DNA from: Hyposmocoma kahamanoa | Lineage: Eukaryota > Arthropoda > Insecta > Lepidoptera > Cosmopterigidae | Direction of reading: 5' to 3' | Assembly (NCBI RefSeq): GCF_003589595.1 | Contig: NW_020654972.1 | Span: forward strand, 11,213,670-11,277,669 | Length of the DNA: 64,000 bases | In this document: one piece after another, positions 11,600 to 22,229 of the stretch | Numbering within the stretch: position 1 is the stretch's first letter | How the letters are laid out: each line of letters opens with the position of its first letter | Position numbers and translations under genes: made by a program | The notes under the pieces: generated by a model | Database searches by the model: none | What the model was told of the DNA's origin: nothing | Seen by the model: only the letters and a program-made list of their open reading frames with translations

Positions 11600-11875
11600 A
11601 CCTTGTCTGTATTAAGTTGCGGCGTGGAAGAAGATGTAGTGACAAATTTAGAAAGAGATGCTTAGATGGTTCGGACATGTAGAGAGAGAGGGGCGAGTGC
11701 GCCCGGGCAAGTTGGGCCGAGCAAGACGAACTTACCAAGAAGGGCCAGGCCAAGATTACCCTTAACCAAGCATGTATGAACGCACTGATGCGTGTTGATG
11801 AGGCGAAAGATGTGTCAGGACCGTTATCTCTATCTACCCCGATGGGAAAAAGGCGTGAAGTATATGTATGTATGT
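11600..11875 (+). mobile_element. LINE 3' end fragment
   Basis: The frame around 11660 reads L-R-W-F-G-H-V-E-R-E, a signature found at the C-terminal end of many insect LINE ORF2 proteins. Further right 'gttgatgaggcgaaagatgt' and 'ggaaaaaggcgtgaagtata' lead into a TATG microsatellite tail at about 11858-11875. It is 5' truncated and decayed. Confidence 0.65.
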
Positions 11876-11879
11876 GTTA

Positions 11880-12855
11880 AAGCAACTTTGTATGACAAAG
11901 ATTATTAAATTACTTTTATTATTCGCTGTTTGAGTTCGATATGGTTTTAACGTAAAATGATTTTAACGATAAGTTCTAAAGTTTACGAAAAAAGAGAAGG
12001 TAAAACCTGTGTAATGAACATAACAGTGTTTGTCAAGTTGTGGCACCGCTTTCGGTGATTCTGGAGTTACTATATTACTATTTACCTTGTCTTATATGTA
12101 TGTGAGAGATCAACTATTAATTCATAATTTTACAAAAAAACAAAATTGTTTGTCCGACATTCGTTCGACCACTACGCCACGTTTGTTCACGACTATAAAT
12201 ACCCTTGTGTGGCCAGACGGCAGGCATTCCTTAATAGACTCCGATCGAGGCAACACCTATTCAGAGCTCCACTCAGGTATAATGTTTATAGATATATTTC
12301 TCTGTATAGTGATGGCTATGTAATAAATTATTGCTGTGTAAAATATGTCAAATTACAAATGTCAGTGCCATAGTGTTAATTAATCTTGCTTTAAATTACG
12401 AAATACATTTATTGATTGCTTTATATGCAGTGGTATTATTCTATTTCCCTCATGTACTCTTAAACTACTTGTCTAATTTTAAAGATTGTTGTACTAATAA
12501 TCTATATATTTCCGGACAGTTTTAAATATAGCTAACTTTACGTTTCGTACGTTTTAAAATGCTGTTTTTATTTACAAAGCTATAATAAAAAACTTACTTT
12601 TGAGTGAAAATTCAGGCTAACAATGGCATGCAATTAACTTGTTAATTCAGTTTTCACGTGAATAATTCGAAAGTACAAAAAACAAATTACTTGAAATTAC
12701 ACTAAAACTGATTTTCAATGACGCGTGGTGAATTCGCAGAAAGAGCCCCGCACTTGTGTATATGTTTAATTCATATGGAAATCTGATGACATTACAATAA
12801 TATGATAAATTTTAACTAAGACAGTCTGTAAAGTACCCAACCCGTCAACTACTCA
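11880..12855. other. AT-rich DNA, no gene seen
   Basis: Short open frames occur (12030-12525) but lack family resemblance and splice context. I see no repeat structure. Confidence 0.3.
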
Positions 12856-12859
12856 CAGC

Positions 12860-13133
12860 TTAGGCTGCATTTCCACCAGATTTGTGCGAGGTAGCTAGGC
12901 GGTGTGCGAGGAAAAAACACACCAACACGATTACTTCATTTACCTAGCCTCGCTTAACGCGGCTCTGGTGGAAGAGGGCTAGCGGAATTACGTATTACAA
13001 AAAAAGCAAGATATGTGTACGACAGATGCGAGCGAAGAATGTATGCGAGGCGAGCGAGCTCGCCGCAGAGCTGAAGAGTCCGCTACTCATCGTCGCAGCA
13101 CTCAACTACCCACCGTTTGCAACCGCAGCCTAA
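12860..13133. mobile_element. MITE-like element
   Basis: TTAGGCTGC at 12860-12868 faces GCAGCCTAA at 13125-13133. Inside, 'tttccaccagatttgtgcgagg' has a partial inverse partner in 'ctctggtggaag'. The motif 'ggttccaccagagttgtgc' recurs near 54583, so this is a dispersed family. It has no coding capacity. Confidence 0.5.
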
Positions 13134-13414
13134 CAGGCTTACGAAAGGCTTAACAAATGGTGGCAGTATTGGTTGGTCCAACAGTCCTAAAGGGACTCAG
13201 AGGTACGCTGTTTTGTATCGGGAGTTTGGAAACTTTAACTTACGGAATTACCATGACCGTTACTGCAATTTTGTCATTTTTTTTACCAGCCGAATTTCAG
13301 TTAATCGTTTTTGAGGCCCTGTAGTTCACTACCAGCATCTTTTGTTTTCATTATCAATTGAAAAAACAAGTTATATTTATATTTTTTCCTGTTGAAAATC
13401 CGGTTTATCGTATG

Positions 13415-13526
13415 GTGGAATACGTCAAATCGTCTATATTGGGTCTTACTTCGCCTTAATAAGACGTTTCGTGGAATACGTCAAATCGTCTATATTGGGT
13501 CTTACTTCGCCTTAATAAGACGTTTC
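13415..13526 (+). repeat. Perfect 56-bp tandem duplication
   Basis: The unit starting 'gtggaatacgtcaaatcgtc' and ending 'aataagacgtttc' occurs twice without a difference, at 13415-13470 and 13471-13526. The perfect identity points to a recent duplication or an assembly artefact. Confidence 0.9.
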
Positions 13527-13529
13527 CAA

Positions 13530-14065
13530 TCATTATCCATCATTGTTTAATTTTATGCTTCAATTATAATTACTTCAGTTTGATTATCCGATTAAATTTG
13601 ATATGCTAACTATCACAATATAAAGATAAAAGAAAATCATACGTAATGTGGCATCATTTTACAATTTTATAATATAAATTCACAGATAAATCACCATTAC
13701 TTCTACAAATACGACAAGATCTGTGGCCTAGTGATACATTATACAGGATTATTTTTAAAATACTAAGAATCTCGCAAGATACTATTCTTACTAACATCAT
13801 GAACAACTTTTGTTTCATGCCTTTTTAAAAGACGCAATAAATTTAGCAAAAATAAACTTTCAAGTTGTAATTTTTTTTATTCAATGTCAGAACGTTTCAT
13901 CAAAAAAAGTTACAGTTAATAAAGACATCTCTAGCCAAGGCTGGTTGCTGGGAAGGTACCTAACTAGGTGACGAAATACTTTCACAGATCTCATAGATGT
14001 CACCAACTAAGGCTTAAAAGTCGTTAAAAACCAAATACAAAGATCCGACAACAAGTACATAGAAG
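13530..14065. other. AT-rich DNA, no gene seen
   Basis: I see no coding signal, splice-bordered exon or repeat here. Confidence 0.3.
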
Positions 14066-14067
14066 AA

Positions 14068-14256
14068 TACGATACATCTACCATAAATTTACACTGACAG
14101 TTGTCGCTAGAGATCACGTTTTTTACTTCACACTTTAGTATCAAAAATTATACAACGCTCATAGCGGTCACGAGAAGACGTAACATTTTGTATACAAATA
14201 CTTTACGCTGTCGCTAGCGACAACTGTAATAGTAAACTCATGGTAGAGACACTGTA
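14068..14256. mobile_element. MITE-like element with long terminal inverted repeats
   Basis: The left end 'tacatctaccataaatttac' continuing into 'actgacagttgtcgctag' is mirrored on the right by 'ctagcgacaactgtaatagt' and 'aaactcatggtagagacactgta'. The arms are about 40 bp with a few mismatches. 'TA' borders on both sides would fit the Tc1/mariner group, which is inference. Confidence 0.6.
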
Positions 14257-14544
14257 TTTGGTAGTAAGGTACCCGCCCTGCACAGAGCTATTACCGTTTA
14301 GAGTTATCTATTTAAATATATTTCTTTTTGTATGAAAGTAAAATCTTAAAAGTCTTGGAACAAAAGTTGTTGTTTACAATTTTAGTAATAATACAGTCAT
14401 GCGACGTTGTTAAAATTTTACAAATAACCCTGTATATTATAAGCAAAATGAATTTACATTAAATAAATGAAGAAAATAATCATTCTGAATGAGTCTCAGA
14501 CATGAGTAACTAATAAGTATTTCGTTTCATCTTTTGGACAACGA

Positions 14545-14810
14545 AAGAAACTTCTCTCCTTGCTCCATTGAGATAAACAGCCATACATGGCAAAATTCAC
14601 GACCATCATATCGGAACGTACGTTCGTAATCAATACATTTAAAGTGTCTAAACATCAAAGTGTTTCAAAGTCGTCTTTAGCGAACGGCTCTCTGTCAGCC
14701 TTGTTGTCGTTCCGTCAATATAGTAACAATATGCAGGTCACGGTGTAGTCTCTAAAGCTAGAGAGGGGGCGTAGAGTGACCTTTCTGGTTACTTTTTTAT
14801 TCTCTGCTAG
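14545..14810 (-). repeat. Dispersed repeat Y, inverse copy
   Basis: This stretch corresponds in inverse sense to 62505-62760. The shared pieces include 'gacggaacggcaacaaggctg', 'attcacgaccatcat' and the TTTTTTATT region beside 'gtgacc'. No coding is seen. It is a pair of one unnamed repeat family. Confidence 0.6.
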
Positions 14811-14814
14811 TGAT

Positions 14815-15730
14815 TAACACTACTGTAGCTAGGTTCTATTCCCGTTAAGAGAATTAACTTCTCTTAAATGGTTCAAGTTATTCTGGTGCTCACCGTACAG
14901 GAAATTTTCTTAGTTTGAAACCAGATAAACGGTGAGGTTATTTAAAAAATAATAATAAACATATTTAGAAAATACAAAATTTTATCACACATTGATTTCC
15001 ATTATTAACATTAATTGCACCATTAAATCACAATGAGACTACGAATCTCCCACTACTTTACAATTTTCATCCAACTCTACCCTTTGAAATATAGTAAATA
15101 AAAGATCTTTATATTAACAAAATGTTGGAGATCAATAGTTTTGAAACTTTAGTAGTAACATGATAATATGTTTAAACATGGTTTAAACTAATCTTCGGGT
15201 TAAGATAACACTGGAAAGTTCAACAATCATGTGCTAAGTTCAGAAAGAGCAATGTGAACAACAGTTCATATGTGTTGACATGGTGAGATAAAGTTATGAA
15301 CATACTTTAGGAGGAACGCGAGGGTTGTGCGTTCCATACAAAGGCTCTCGTCGGTTTCCTCCCTGGTTTTGTGACACGAGAGACAAATTTATTCAAGATG
15401 AAATGAGGCATCACCCATAATATTATGTTTCCTTTTTTTGATAACCTGTTTTTAACAGCACTAGAAATCCTTCAAAACCTAACTCTACAATATGCAATAC
15501 GTTGTGTTCTTGTAATGTGTGCTCTTATAAAGAATGGCCTAAGGAATAGGTACGAGATTTTAAGACCTATGTAATTATGGAATGATTGATGATACAATAA
15601 ATACATACAGTAAATAAAAAAATGAAACAGAACCGATATTTAATATATGTATATTCTATTAAAAATACGTGACAACAAACGCAGCAATAAATGGGTTAAA
15701 ATTTATTTTTAAAAATGAAATAAAATAGAA
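14815..15730. other. AT-rich DNA, no gene seen
   Basis: No coding or repeat structure was recognised, apart from short A/T runs. Confidence 0.3.
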
Positions 15731-15847
15731 CCCCCGTCCCCGTCCCCGTCCCCGTCCCCGTCCCCGTCCCCGTCCCCGNNNNNNNNNNCCGTCCCCGTCC
15801 CCGTCCCCGTCCCCGTCCCCGTCCCCGTCCCCGTCACCGTCCCCGTC
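15731..15847. repeat. (CCCCGT)n minisatellite with assembly gap
   Basis: An uninterrupted hexanucleotide array runs into a 10-base gap (15779-15788) and continues beyond it. One unit is altered near 15836 (cccgtcaccg). The minus strand is (GGGGAC)n. The true length is unknown because the gap is probably a nominal spacer. Confidence 0.95.
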
Positions 15848-16275
15848 CATTTTTCCAATCATTGATCAGATCAGGTTCATTGAATAGATCTCGACTAGTT
15901 TCTAGCGTATTTATTATGACCTTTTGAAATATTAATTCGTATGTATCACGTGAATACTATTTTTAACAAATTTATTGCGTAGAACGAGAGTGTGTGAGTT
16001 CTCATTTAAGGGTTTTGTTTTACAAAACCATCTGAAAAAATCTGTAAATCAGAGTATACTGCTTTCTACGTAAAGTATTATATGTAAAGTACCTATATAC
16101 AATATACAGTGGTTTTCTTGGAAAATTTCGAGGTATGTTTGTGTTTTTTTCCATCGTGAAAACTTTTAGAAATCGTGTTTTCACACCGTATAGTATTTTT
16201 TCAAAAGTGATAGATTCAATACTTTCACTGTTATGCGAAATCAACCAAAGCCATTTGAGGTAGCATAGAGTCTTA

Positions 16276-16470
16276 AGGCTGATTACACACGGCGCCGTAA
16301 CAACAGCGGCACCGCCGCCGCTGCGATGACGCCGTGGTTGTAGTCGCCCTTGTATTTGTCACACACTTTCACACACACACCGCGGCAGCGTCGTTACTTG
16401 AAACTGCCGCAATTGTCTACTATGGTACGATTTTAGTTGATCACGCCGACGCCGTAAAAGTAATCAACCT
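16276..16470. repeat. GC-rich inverted-repeat segment upstream of gene A
   Basis: 'ggctgattacacacggcgccg' near 16278 has a partial inverse partner 'gacgccgtaaaagtaatcaac' near 16447-16467. A GC-rich core (GCCGCCGCTGCG) lies between. It is probably a MITE about 400 bp upstream of the first exon of gene A. A promoter role cannot be excluded. Confidence 0.35.
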
Positions 16471-16859
16471 TTTGCGTGTAAATTTGTAGAGATATCTAAA
16501 GATAAGGTTATTTCATATATATATGGGTTAAATTATAACCAGAAGCAAAGAATAAATATTACACTTATCTAACATTGATTATTCGCATGCAGATATAGTT
16601 ATATTTACTGATAATCAGGCAATATATAATTATATATAATTACCAACAAATCTAATGCGAAGTTTACTTTGATTTCTAAGTTCACGTGCTGTGCACGCGT
16701 CCATGTTGATTTAATTTTTGTTTTTATTCAGTTTAACCGACAATAAGTTGTTATAAAGTAACTGTATAAGATATAGTGTGCATAGCTGTGATTCTAGGCA
16801 GTGTAAGTGTTTAATATAACATTTGCAAGTATTTGAAATTCGAAAAAGAAAATCACATT

Positions 16860-16946
16860 ATGAAAGTGGAAATACCAATTTTGAGGAGATGCTGTTTCTG
16901 CTTCCCTTCGAGATATGGGCTTTTGATATTCGCTTTTGGTGGATTG
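16860..16946 (+). CDS. Gene A, exon 1
   Basis: 29 codons from ATG to a phase-0 donor (ggattg then gtaagtt). It codes the cysteine-rich N-terminus and the first half of TM1 (L-L-I-F-A-F-G-G-L). Confidence 0.75.
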
Positions 16947-19900
16947 GTAAGTTAGAATAGATAATTCGTGTAATTATCTAATTTTTCTTGTTTATTTTGT
17001 TTACGTTGTCGGTACTTCTAGGATGAAAGGCGTAAAACCCAATTCAGTGAATTATAACTTTTTATAAAACAAAGACCATAATCAGTAGTTTGTGAAATTA
17101 CATCTGTTTTCCAAGTGTTATTGAAATGGGTTACCGGAAAGTGTGCGAAATCGGATTCATCCCCTAGTGTGCCACGCGTAACATACACACAAAAAAAAAT
17201 ACAGTTTCTCACAGAACCTCATCCTTCTTTGAAGTCGATTAAAAATGAAGTTTGTCTAATCAGAGTTTTGTTATGTGCCGAATCGTTTTTACGTAAACAT
17301 AGTAATAAAAATAAGAAAGATATGAACATAGTATTTTTCACCCGTCTAGTAAGTTACGTAATTTGGCTTTTACGCCCTATTATCCCCGATGCATAGTTGT
17401 ATCTACTATTCCAACGTATTATATCAAATTCCAAGTCCATCGGACATGTAGAAGTAAAATAAATGTTTATTTTATGACTGAGATCCCTATTCTAACTGGA
17501 AAAAGAGCTGACAAACAGCTGAAAGATGTTCATCAAACATGCTAAGGACCACCCCAATTAAATTAGCCTTCCAATAAAACCTTGAGTGATCTCAAATTGG
17601 TTTTTTTCATTCAGTCAGACAGACATAGACACACAATTACACAAAGTCTTCAAGCTTATAACTCCCCTCTTCAAAAACGCGTAGAATCACCAACCCACAA
17701 TGAGCCAACGTGTTGGACCTTAGCCATGTCCAGAGAAAACTCGTTTGTAGCATTAAGACGTATAGTTTTAATTACAATTGTATATTTTTGACCGACTTTA
17801 AAAAAGGAGGATCTCAATCCGACTGAATTTTTTTTGTATATTACACGATTACAAAAATATTTTTTTATATGTTATATTAATGTGAACAATGGGTGCAAGA
17901 CGTTAAGGTCCCGGGTTCGATTCCGGAATGACCAATTTCATAAACAAACATTTACATTCTTTATTCATACTTACATACTGCCTCGGTGGCCGAACGGTTA
18001 CCATGGTCTGCCACGCAGAGGTTCCGGGTTCGATCCCTGGGCCGGGAGAAATATTTGCATGGTCATGACCTACATTTATTTAACTCGTGAATTTGAGTGT
18101 AATTTGTAGTTGTCTATATGTATCCATGACACCCGTATTACAAGGTTTCCCTAGGGACATTATTATTATTATTATTTCTAAATTGGCTGTGAACAGGAAA
18201 TTTCCTATTTTGAGGATTTGGCTTATCATGTAATTATTTCGTAAATTTTCAGCTGTATTTCGCTTTCTTCATGTACGCTTACTGTTACCGCATGTCTTGG
18301 CTGTTGTCGCCGTGGATCGAAGTACCCGACGAAATATACCCCTTAGAAGTTACGAGCACTTTACTTAATATCATCTTTAATTTAATAAATTTAGTATTCA
18401 ACTCCGTGCTGCTCGTGGCAGCTCATAAGGTACGTATGCTTTCTTTCTTCTTTCAATCTTTTACAAAAGAACTAATGATAATCTGGCTTAACTGCTAGAA
18501 CTCGAAACCCTAGACGAGGAGGAGTGAATCATTATAGGGAGTCACGACATTTATCGATAAGGAATTATTTTTTTATACGTGTCAGGCAGAAGACACCACT
18601 CCATCTGATGTTAAATAAATAGTGAAATCTAAACGTGAAAGAACCTAATGCAGCGTTGTACATTCACTTCCCGAGCCAGCCTTACACTGCGTGCCTACAA
18701 GATGCCTCTTCACGCCTCGTTTATTATATTTGTTGTCTCATTTAAAATTCAATTTTAAAACTGAAACTTGATTAAAACCGAATTTTGAAACATGACGTAA
18801 ATATTTTAAAACAGTCGCTAAAAACATGCTATCTTGAAAAAATCGTCGATATTGCCCTTTCTATAAAACACCTACGATATGGCCTAACGCATTTCGGAAA
18901 AAACACTTTACGTTCAAGATAAAAAGAGTAAAAAAGACGTTGTGCGTATCGCATCGGCTATGTACAGACGTTTTCTACCTATTTCCGATCGCGTCTATAA
19001 GAAGCCGACGACGGCTGATCGGTGGTGTCGCATAAGTGACCGAATGGTAGCGCCGTAATGAAATTTAATTTGATATTTAGCATGAGGCTTTTCGGTGAAG
19101 GAAAACAAAGCACGTCGAAGAAGGTCCACAACCCACGGAAAACGTCTGAAGCCCTCAACCCGTATTAGGCCAGCGTGGCGGACTATGGCCTAAAACGGTG
19201 GGATATATAAATGGATTGATCCGAGAAATTAGTTTCATATCCAATGTGTAACAATCGCGAAAAGCTAGCAGCAGTAGAGCTCGTTGTGAAAGAATTCATC
19301 CAGGGAAGTACTGCCACCTATTTCTGCCGCCAGCAGTAATGTTAGCAATACTGCGTTCCGGTTTTGAAGGGTAAGTAAAATTACAGGCACATGGGACTTG
19401 TCAACTTACGTCTCAGGGTGGCAGGCGCAGTGGCAGTGCCCCCCAGATCTTTGCTCTTGGGTGTCTCTGCAACTGTTATGGACAAGCGTGTAGCTTACCA
19501 TCTGGCGCACACCTCGTTAGTCCCGTCACTTGATATTATAAAAATAAACCTAATTGTTTTGTTCAATTAATTTTCAGAAAAGTTTAAAAATCTTCAAATC
19601 CTTCTACTCGTGGGAATTTATTGGCGTTTTTGTGAATGCATCGTTAATAATAATAATCTTAGGCATCGATATGTACATCATGTGGGCCTACGGAATGGAC
19701 GTGCTCCACCACTCACGATTGAAAGTGTTGCTAATAGAAGTGCTGCCTGACGTATTGTATTTATGTAAGTATTCAATCACCAGTGCTGCATGCTCCTTCA
19801 AGGAAAAGGTTCAAGCTAGACGTATGCATCATCAGCTTACACAACTCTCCTGGTCTTGCGCCGCCTACATCCACCCTGCTGGCCACCTTTCTCAGCTCAT

Positions 19901-22229
19901 CCATCCATCATATCGCAGAGCATGCTACACTACGTTTGCCTTGTGATCGCCACTCTATAACAAATTAATCTGCTCCTTCGGCTATCAACCCTCCTACAGA
20001 CATGTCCGGATTATACAGACATATCCGCCGATTAATATGCACTATTTATTTATTTTATGTCTTAAATTTTATGTAACGATTTTCATGTTTTTTTTTACAT
20101 TTCCATATAATATGTAATATACCGGCATGGCAACAGTAAAAGGTTCAAAAGAATGTCGTGCCATGTGTTGGTTGATACGTATCCAAACTAGATCTTTCCC
20201 ACAGATTTTTCTTGAAAACAGAATCATTAATTAAATTTGATTACCATCAGTAATCCGAAATGACATTTTCCAGAAATAACATTTGGTCAAAATTTCATAA
20301 CATCAAAAATGTTTGTTTCTTTTAAACCTAACTTAACCTAACCTTTTTTTTTTTTGTTAATCCGGGGGAATCTGCTTACAGATACCCCGGCCCCGCGGGG
20401 GCAGAGCCGGGGTTATGTGGGACTGGGCTGAACCCTGAAGGGGAGCAGCCCGACCGCACTAAACCCCCGGAGTGTTCCTCCTCTCCGCTGTAGGTGGGGG
20501 TACGGGTACGCTGTTGCACTCGTCCGCGCCCCCACCAGCGGCTGGCCGCGCCCTGCGCAGCCCCTCCTCGAGAAGGGAGACACATCGGTCCCCCGACTCC
20601 GAATGTGAGGCTCGCCGAACACCAGACGAGCCTTCCATCCCGGGCCCCTTTATGCTGGGCAACGAACTCCCCCGAGTCCGCTACCCAGGGGCCATGGGAG
20701 GCCAGGACAGCATCCACTCAACTGTGAAGTTCAGTGGCTGCTCCCCCAGCCCCCGCGGCGGATCTGATGACAGGCTCCGCCGCAACACCTAACGCGCTTC
20801 CGCGCGGACTCTCCGAAGAGAGTCCCTTGGAGCGCCCACCACGGGCCAACCCACGGCCCACGTTCGGCCGCGGAGGATAGGACGAGCGGCAACGACACAC
20901 CGACACGTCTCTTCCCCCGCGGCCCCGCCGCCACTGCATCATTCAAAGCGGTGCAGCCCCGCCAGCGTCGCGGAGGACAGGACGAGCGGCAACGACACAC
21001 CGACACGTCTCTCCCCCCGCGACCCTCCTCCTCGCGCATCCGCGCGGTCCCGCTGGCCAGACGAGCCACGGAACGCCCTCATCCTCGGGCCAGCCTACCA
21101 CCATCGGCCGGCCCCGTGTGTTCCTCTTAGCTTCACCGTGGGATGAAATCGACCACGGCTACTAGAGCCCCCCCGCCACGACAAGGCGGGAACCCCTTCG
21201 GGGGGGAACTTAACCTAACCTAACCGAACCTAATCGTGTCTTTGCGATAAACATTCAACATATCCTGAAAGAACAAATGTTTCGTTATAATTCGGTTTTC
21301 GGTGTAATGAATATTCGAACAAACGTTATTTCGGACACAAAATTTTCGACTTTGTGACAGGTTATCATTAAATTTATATTGAATTGATATTCATTTATTT
21401 TTTTGTGGAATTACTCCACTAGTTTGTTATAATTATTAATACAAAGATCGAACTTACAAAAAATTCCTTCGATCGAGAATCATTAATATCATTTTTTTAT
21501 ACTAATAAAGAGCATTAAATTCTCAACTTCTTAATGCCTGGCTTTCTAAGGGTCGTATTCTAGAACTCTATTCAATGCTCAAGTCAGGATTGCACTGTCA
21601 ACACAAGCACTGAAAATAGGACCCTAATGGCAGGGACTTGAGTATGATTCCGAGTGCTTTAAACCATACTCAAATCTCAGGATTTGATTAGAACTTGAGC
21701 ATTGAGTAGAGTTCTAGAATACGACCGTAAGTCCACGTTCGTTCCTTTCTCGAACATGCAAAATATGGAATGGGTTCCCTTCTGAAGTTACCTTTACATT
21801 ACGGCTCGGGGCTCTTAAAGACCCGCAACACACATATACCTCCTCTGATATTGCAGATGTTTATGGGCGACGATGACCACCTCCCTTCAAGTAGCTCGTC
21901 TGCTAGTTTGCCTCCTACTTTATATAAAAAGTCTTGTCATTTAACCGCGCCAGAGGAAACTAATAGAATTTTCACCTAAGCTTTTCTTTTACGTCTACCA
22001 ACTACTACATTTACATTTTCAATATTACAAGCACATTTCTTTTTCAGGTATCCAATTATACACTCTGTCTCTGGTGAAGAACGAAATAAATAAGTTGTCA
22101 AACAATCACGGCTTTCGATTCGTCAATTTGAACGACAGCGAATGCGTGTACGTTGAAAACACCAACAGTTGTATTCGTGATGATGACAAAGGAAATTATA
22201 ATTGTGATTGTCAAAAGTGTACAAGATAG
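16860..22229 (+). CDS. Gene A: small four-transmembrane protein, 4 exons, 210 aa
   Basis: The joined exons (16860-16946, 18253-18429, 19578-19764, 22048-22229) give one open frame of 211 codons including TAG. Introns have GT-AG borders in phases 0, 0 and 1. The protein starts with a Cys-rich N-terminus (R-R-C-C-F-C-F-P-S-R-Y-G) before TM1. TM2 is in exon 2, TM3 in exon 3 (F-I-G-V-F-V-N-A-S-L), and TM4 runs across exons 3 and 4. The C-terminal tail is polar and has six cysteines. The topology and the CCFCF-Arg-Gly start resemble insect LAPTM4/DUF4728-like tetraspan proteins, which are membrane proteins of the endosome and lysosome or of unknown role. That assignment is inference. The introns hold SINEs, a GC-rich retroposon and a MITE. 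Paralogs are genes C (left) and B (right). Confidence 0.75.
17780..17870 (+). repeat. Fragment of the 'accgacttcaaaa' dispersed repeat
   Basis: 'accgactttaaaaaaggagg' followed by 'atctcaatccgactg' matches the fuller copies at 47490-47650 and 51847-52279. Confidence 0.6.
17885..17945 (+). mobile_element. SINE head fragment
   Basis: 'gttaaggtcccgggttcgat' and 'tccggaatgacc' form a box B-containing tRNA-like head of a further retroposon, directly left of the SINE at 17979. No cloverleaf of full tRNA length is present. Confidence 0.45.
17979..18176 (+). mobile_element. tRNA-derived SINE, family 1, well preserved
   Basis: Box A lies around 17987-17997 (TGGCCGAACGG) and box B, GGTTCGATCCC, at 18027-18037. 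The family-specific part 'gggccgggagaaatatttg' follows, and the 3' end 'aaggtttccctagggac' leads into an (ATT)n tail. It sits in intron 1 of gene A. Confidence 0.8.
18253..18429 (+). CDS. Gene A, exon 2
   Basis: 59 codons between acceptor ttttcag and donor gtacgt, phase 0 on both sides. It codes the end of TM1 (L-Y-F-A-F-F-M-Y-A-Y), a luminal loop (W-I-E-V-P-D-E-I-Y-P-L) and TM2 (N-L-I-N-L-V-F-N-S-V-L-L-V-A). Confidence 0.8.
18556..18722 (-). mobile_element. LINE 3' untranslated fragment
   Basis: 'gtgtcaggcagaagacacca', 'ctccatctgatgttaa' and 'aagatgcctcttcacgcctcg' match the start of the LINE insert at 24387-24545 in the same order. No coding part remains. Confidence 0.65.
19086..19215 (+). 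mobile_element. tRNA-derived SINE, family 2, 5' truncated
   Basis: It corresponds to the second half of the copy at 10278-10505 ('cggtgaaggaaaacaaagca', 'ggccagcgtggcggactatg'). The tRNA-like head is missing. Confidence 0.65.
19262..19545 (-). repeat. Dispersed repeat X, inverse copy
   Basis: The reverse complement carries 'ggtaagctacacgcttgtcc', 'ataacagttgcagagacacc' and 'gcggcagaaatagg', as in 10538-10770. It ends a few bases before the acceptor region of gene A exon 3. Confidence 0.7.
19578..19764 (+). CDS. Gene A, exon 3
   Basis: 62 codons plus one base, between acceptor ttttcag and donor gtaagt (phase 0 in, phase 1 out). It codes TM3 (W-E-F-I-G-V-F-V-N-A-S-L-I-I-I-I-L-G) and the start of TM4 (V-L-L-I-E-V-L-P-D-V-L-Y-L). 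Confidence 0.8.
20330..20344. repeat. Left 15-bp target site duplication of the GC-rich retroposon
   Basis: AACTTAACCTAACCT is repeated exactly at 21207-21221 on the other side of the GC-rich insert. The last T may belong to the poly-T run. Confidence 0.85.
20345..21206 (-). mobile_element. GC-rich retroposon, complete insertion of about 860 bp
   Basis: The stretch is strikingly GC-rich against its AT-rich surroundings, begins with poly-T (20344-20355) and is bounded by a 15-bp exact direct repeat. It is therefore a minus-strand retroposon with a poly(A) tail. Its 5' end starts CCCCCCGAAGGGG. A 100-bp unit is tandemly duplicated inside (starting at 20870 and 20970). Open frames exist in several frames because of base composition, and none has a recognisable domain. 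The GC-rich style and CCTAA-like target suggest a non-autonomous or truncated relative of R1-clade elements (TRAS/SART group), which is inference. It lies in intron 3 of gene A. Confidence 0.7.
21376..21480 (+). mobile_element. SINE-like repeat, family 3, truncated
   Basis: It shares 'tattgaattgatattcattt', 'ttgttataattattaataca' and 'aagatcgaac...ttccttcgatcg' with the copies at 53350-53550 and 53640-53830. Confidence 0.6.
21547..21730. mobile_element. Harbinger-like MITE with 34-bp terminal inverted repeats
   Basis: The left arm at 21551-21584 (GGTCGTATTCTAGAACTCTA...) and the right arm at 21693-21726 are inverse copies with one mismatch. TAA flanks both ends (21547-21549 and 21728-21730), fitting the 3-bp target duplication of the PIF/Harbinger group. 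The core has no coding capacity and is itself partly palindromic. Confidence 0.75.
22048..22229 (+). CDS. Gene A, terminal exon 4
   Basis: It follows acceptor tttttcag and enters in phase 1, so the split codon reads Cys. It completes TM4 (C-I-Q-L-Y-T-L-S-L-V) and adds a 50-residue polar tail with Cys residues near the end (C-D-C-Q-K-C-T-R). TAG lies at 22227-22229. Confidence 0.8.

Noticed and set aside
15659..15862. Minus-strand Gly-Asp/Arg repeat protein
   Set aside because: It is a translation of the hexanucleotide minisatellite and runs through an assembly gap.
17979..18176. tRNA gene
   Set aside because: Box A and B are present, but no complete cloverleaf of tRNA length is followed by a T-run terminator, and other copies in the window show it is a SINE.
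20376..21069. Overlapping open frames of 67-113 codons on both strands in the GC-rich block
   Set aside because: They arise from high GC content, which removes stop codons. All are Arg/Gly/Pro-rich without a domain, and the block is bounded as a retroposon.
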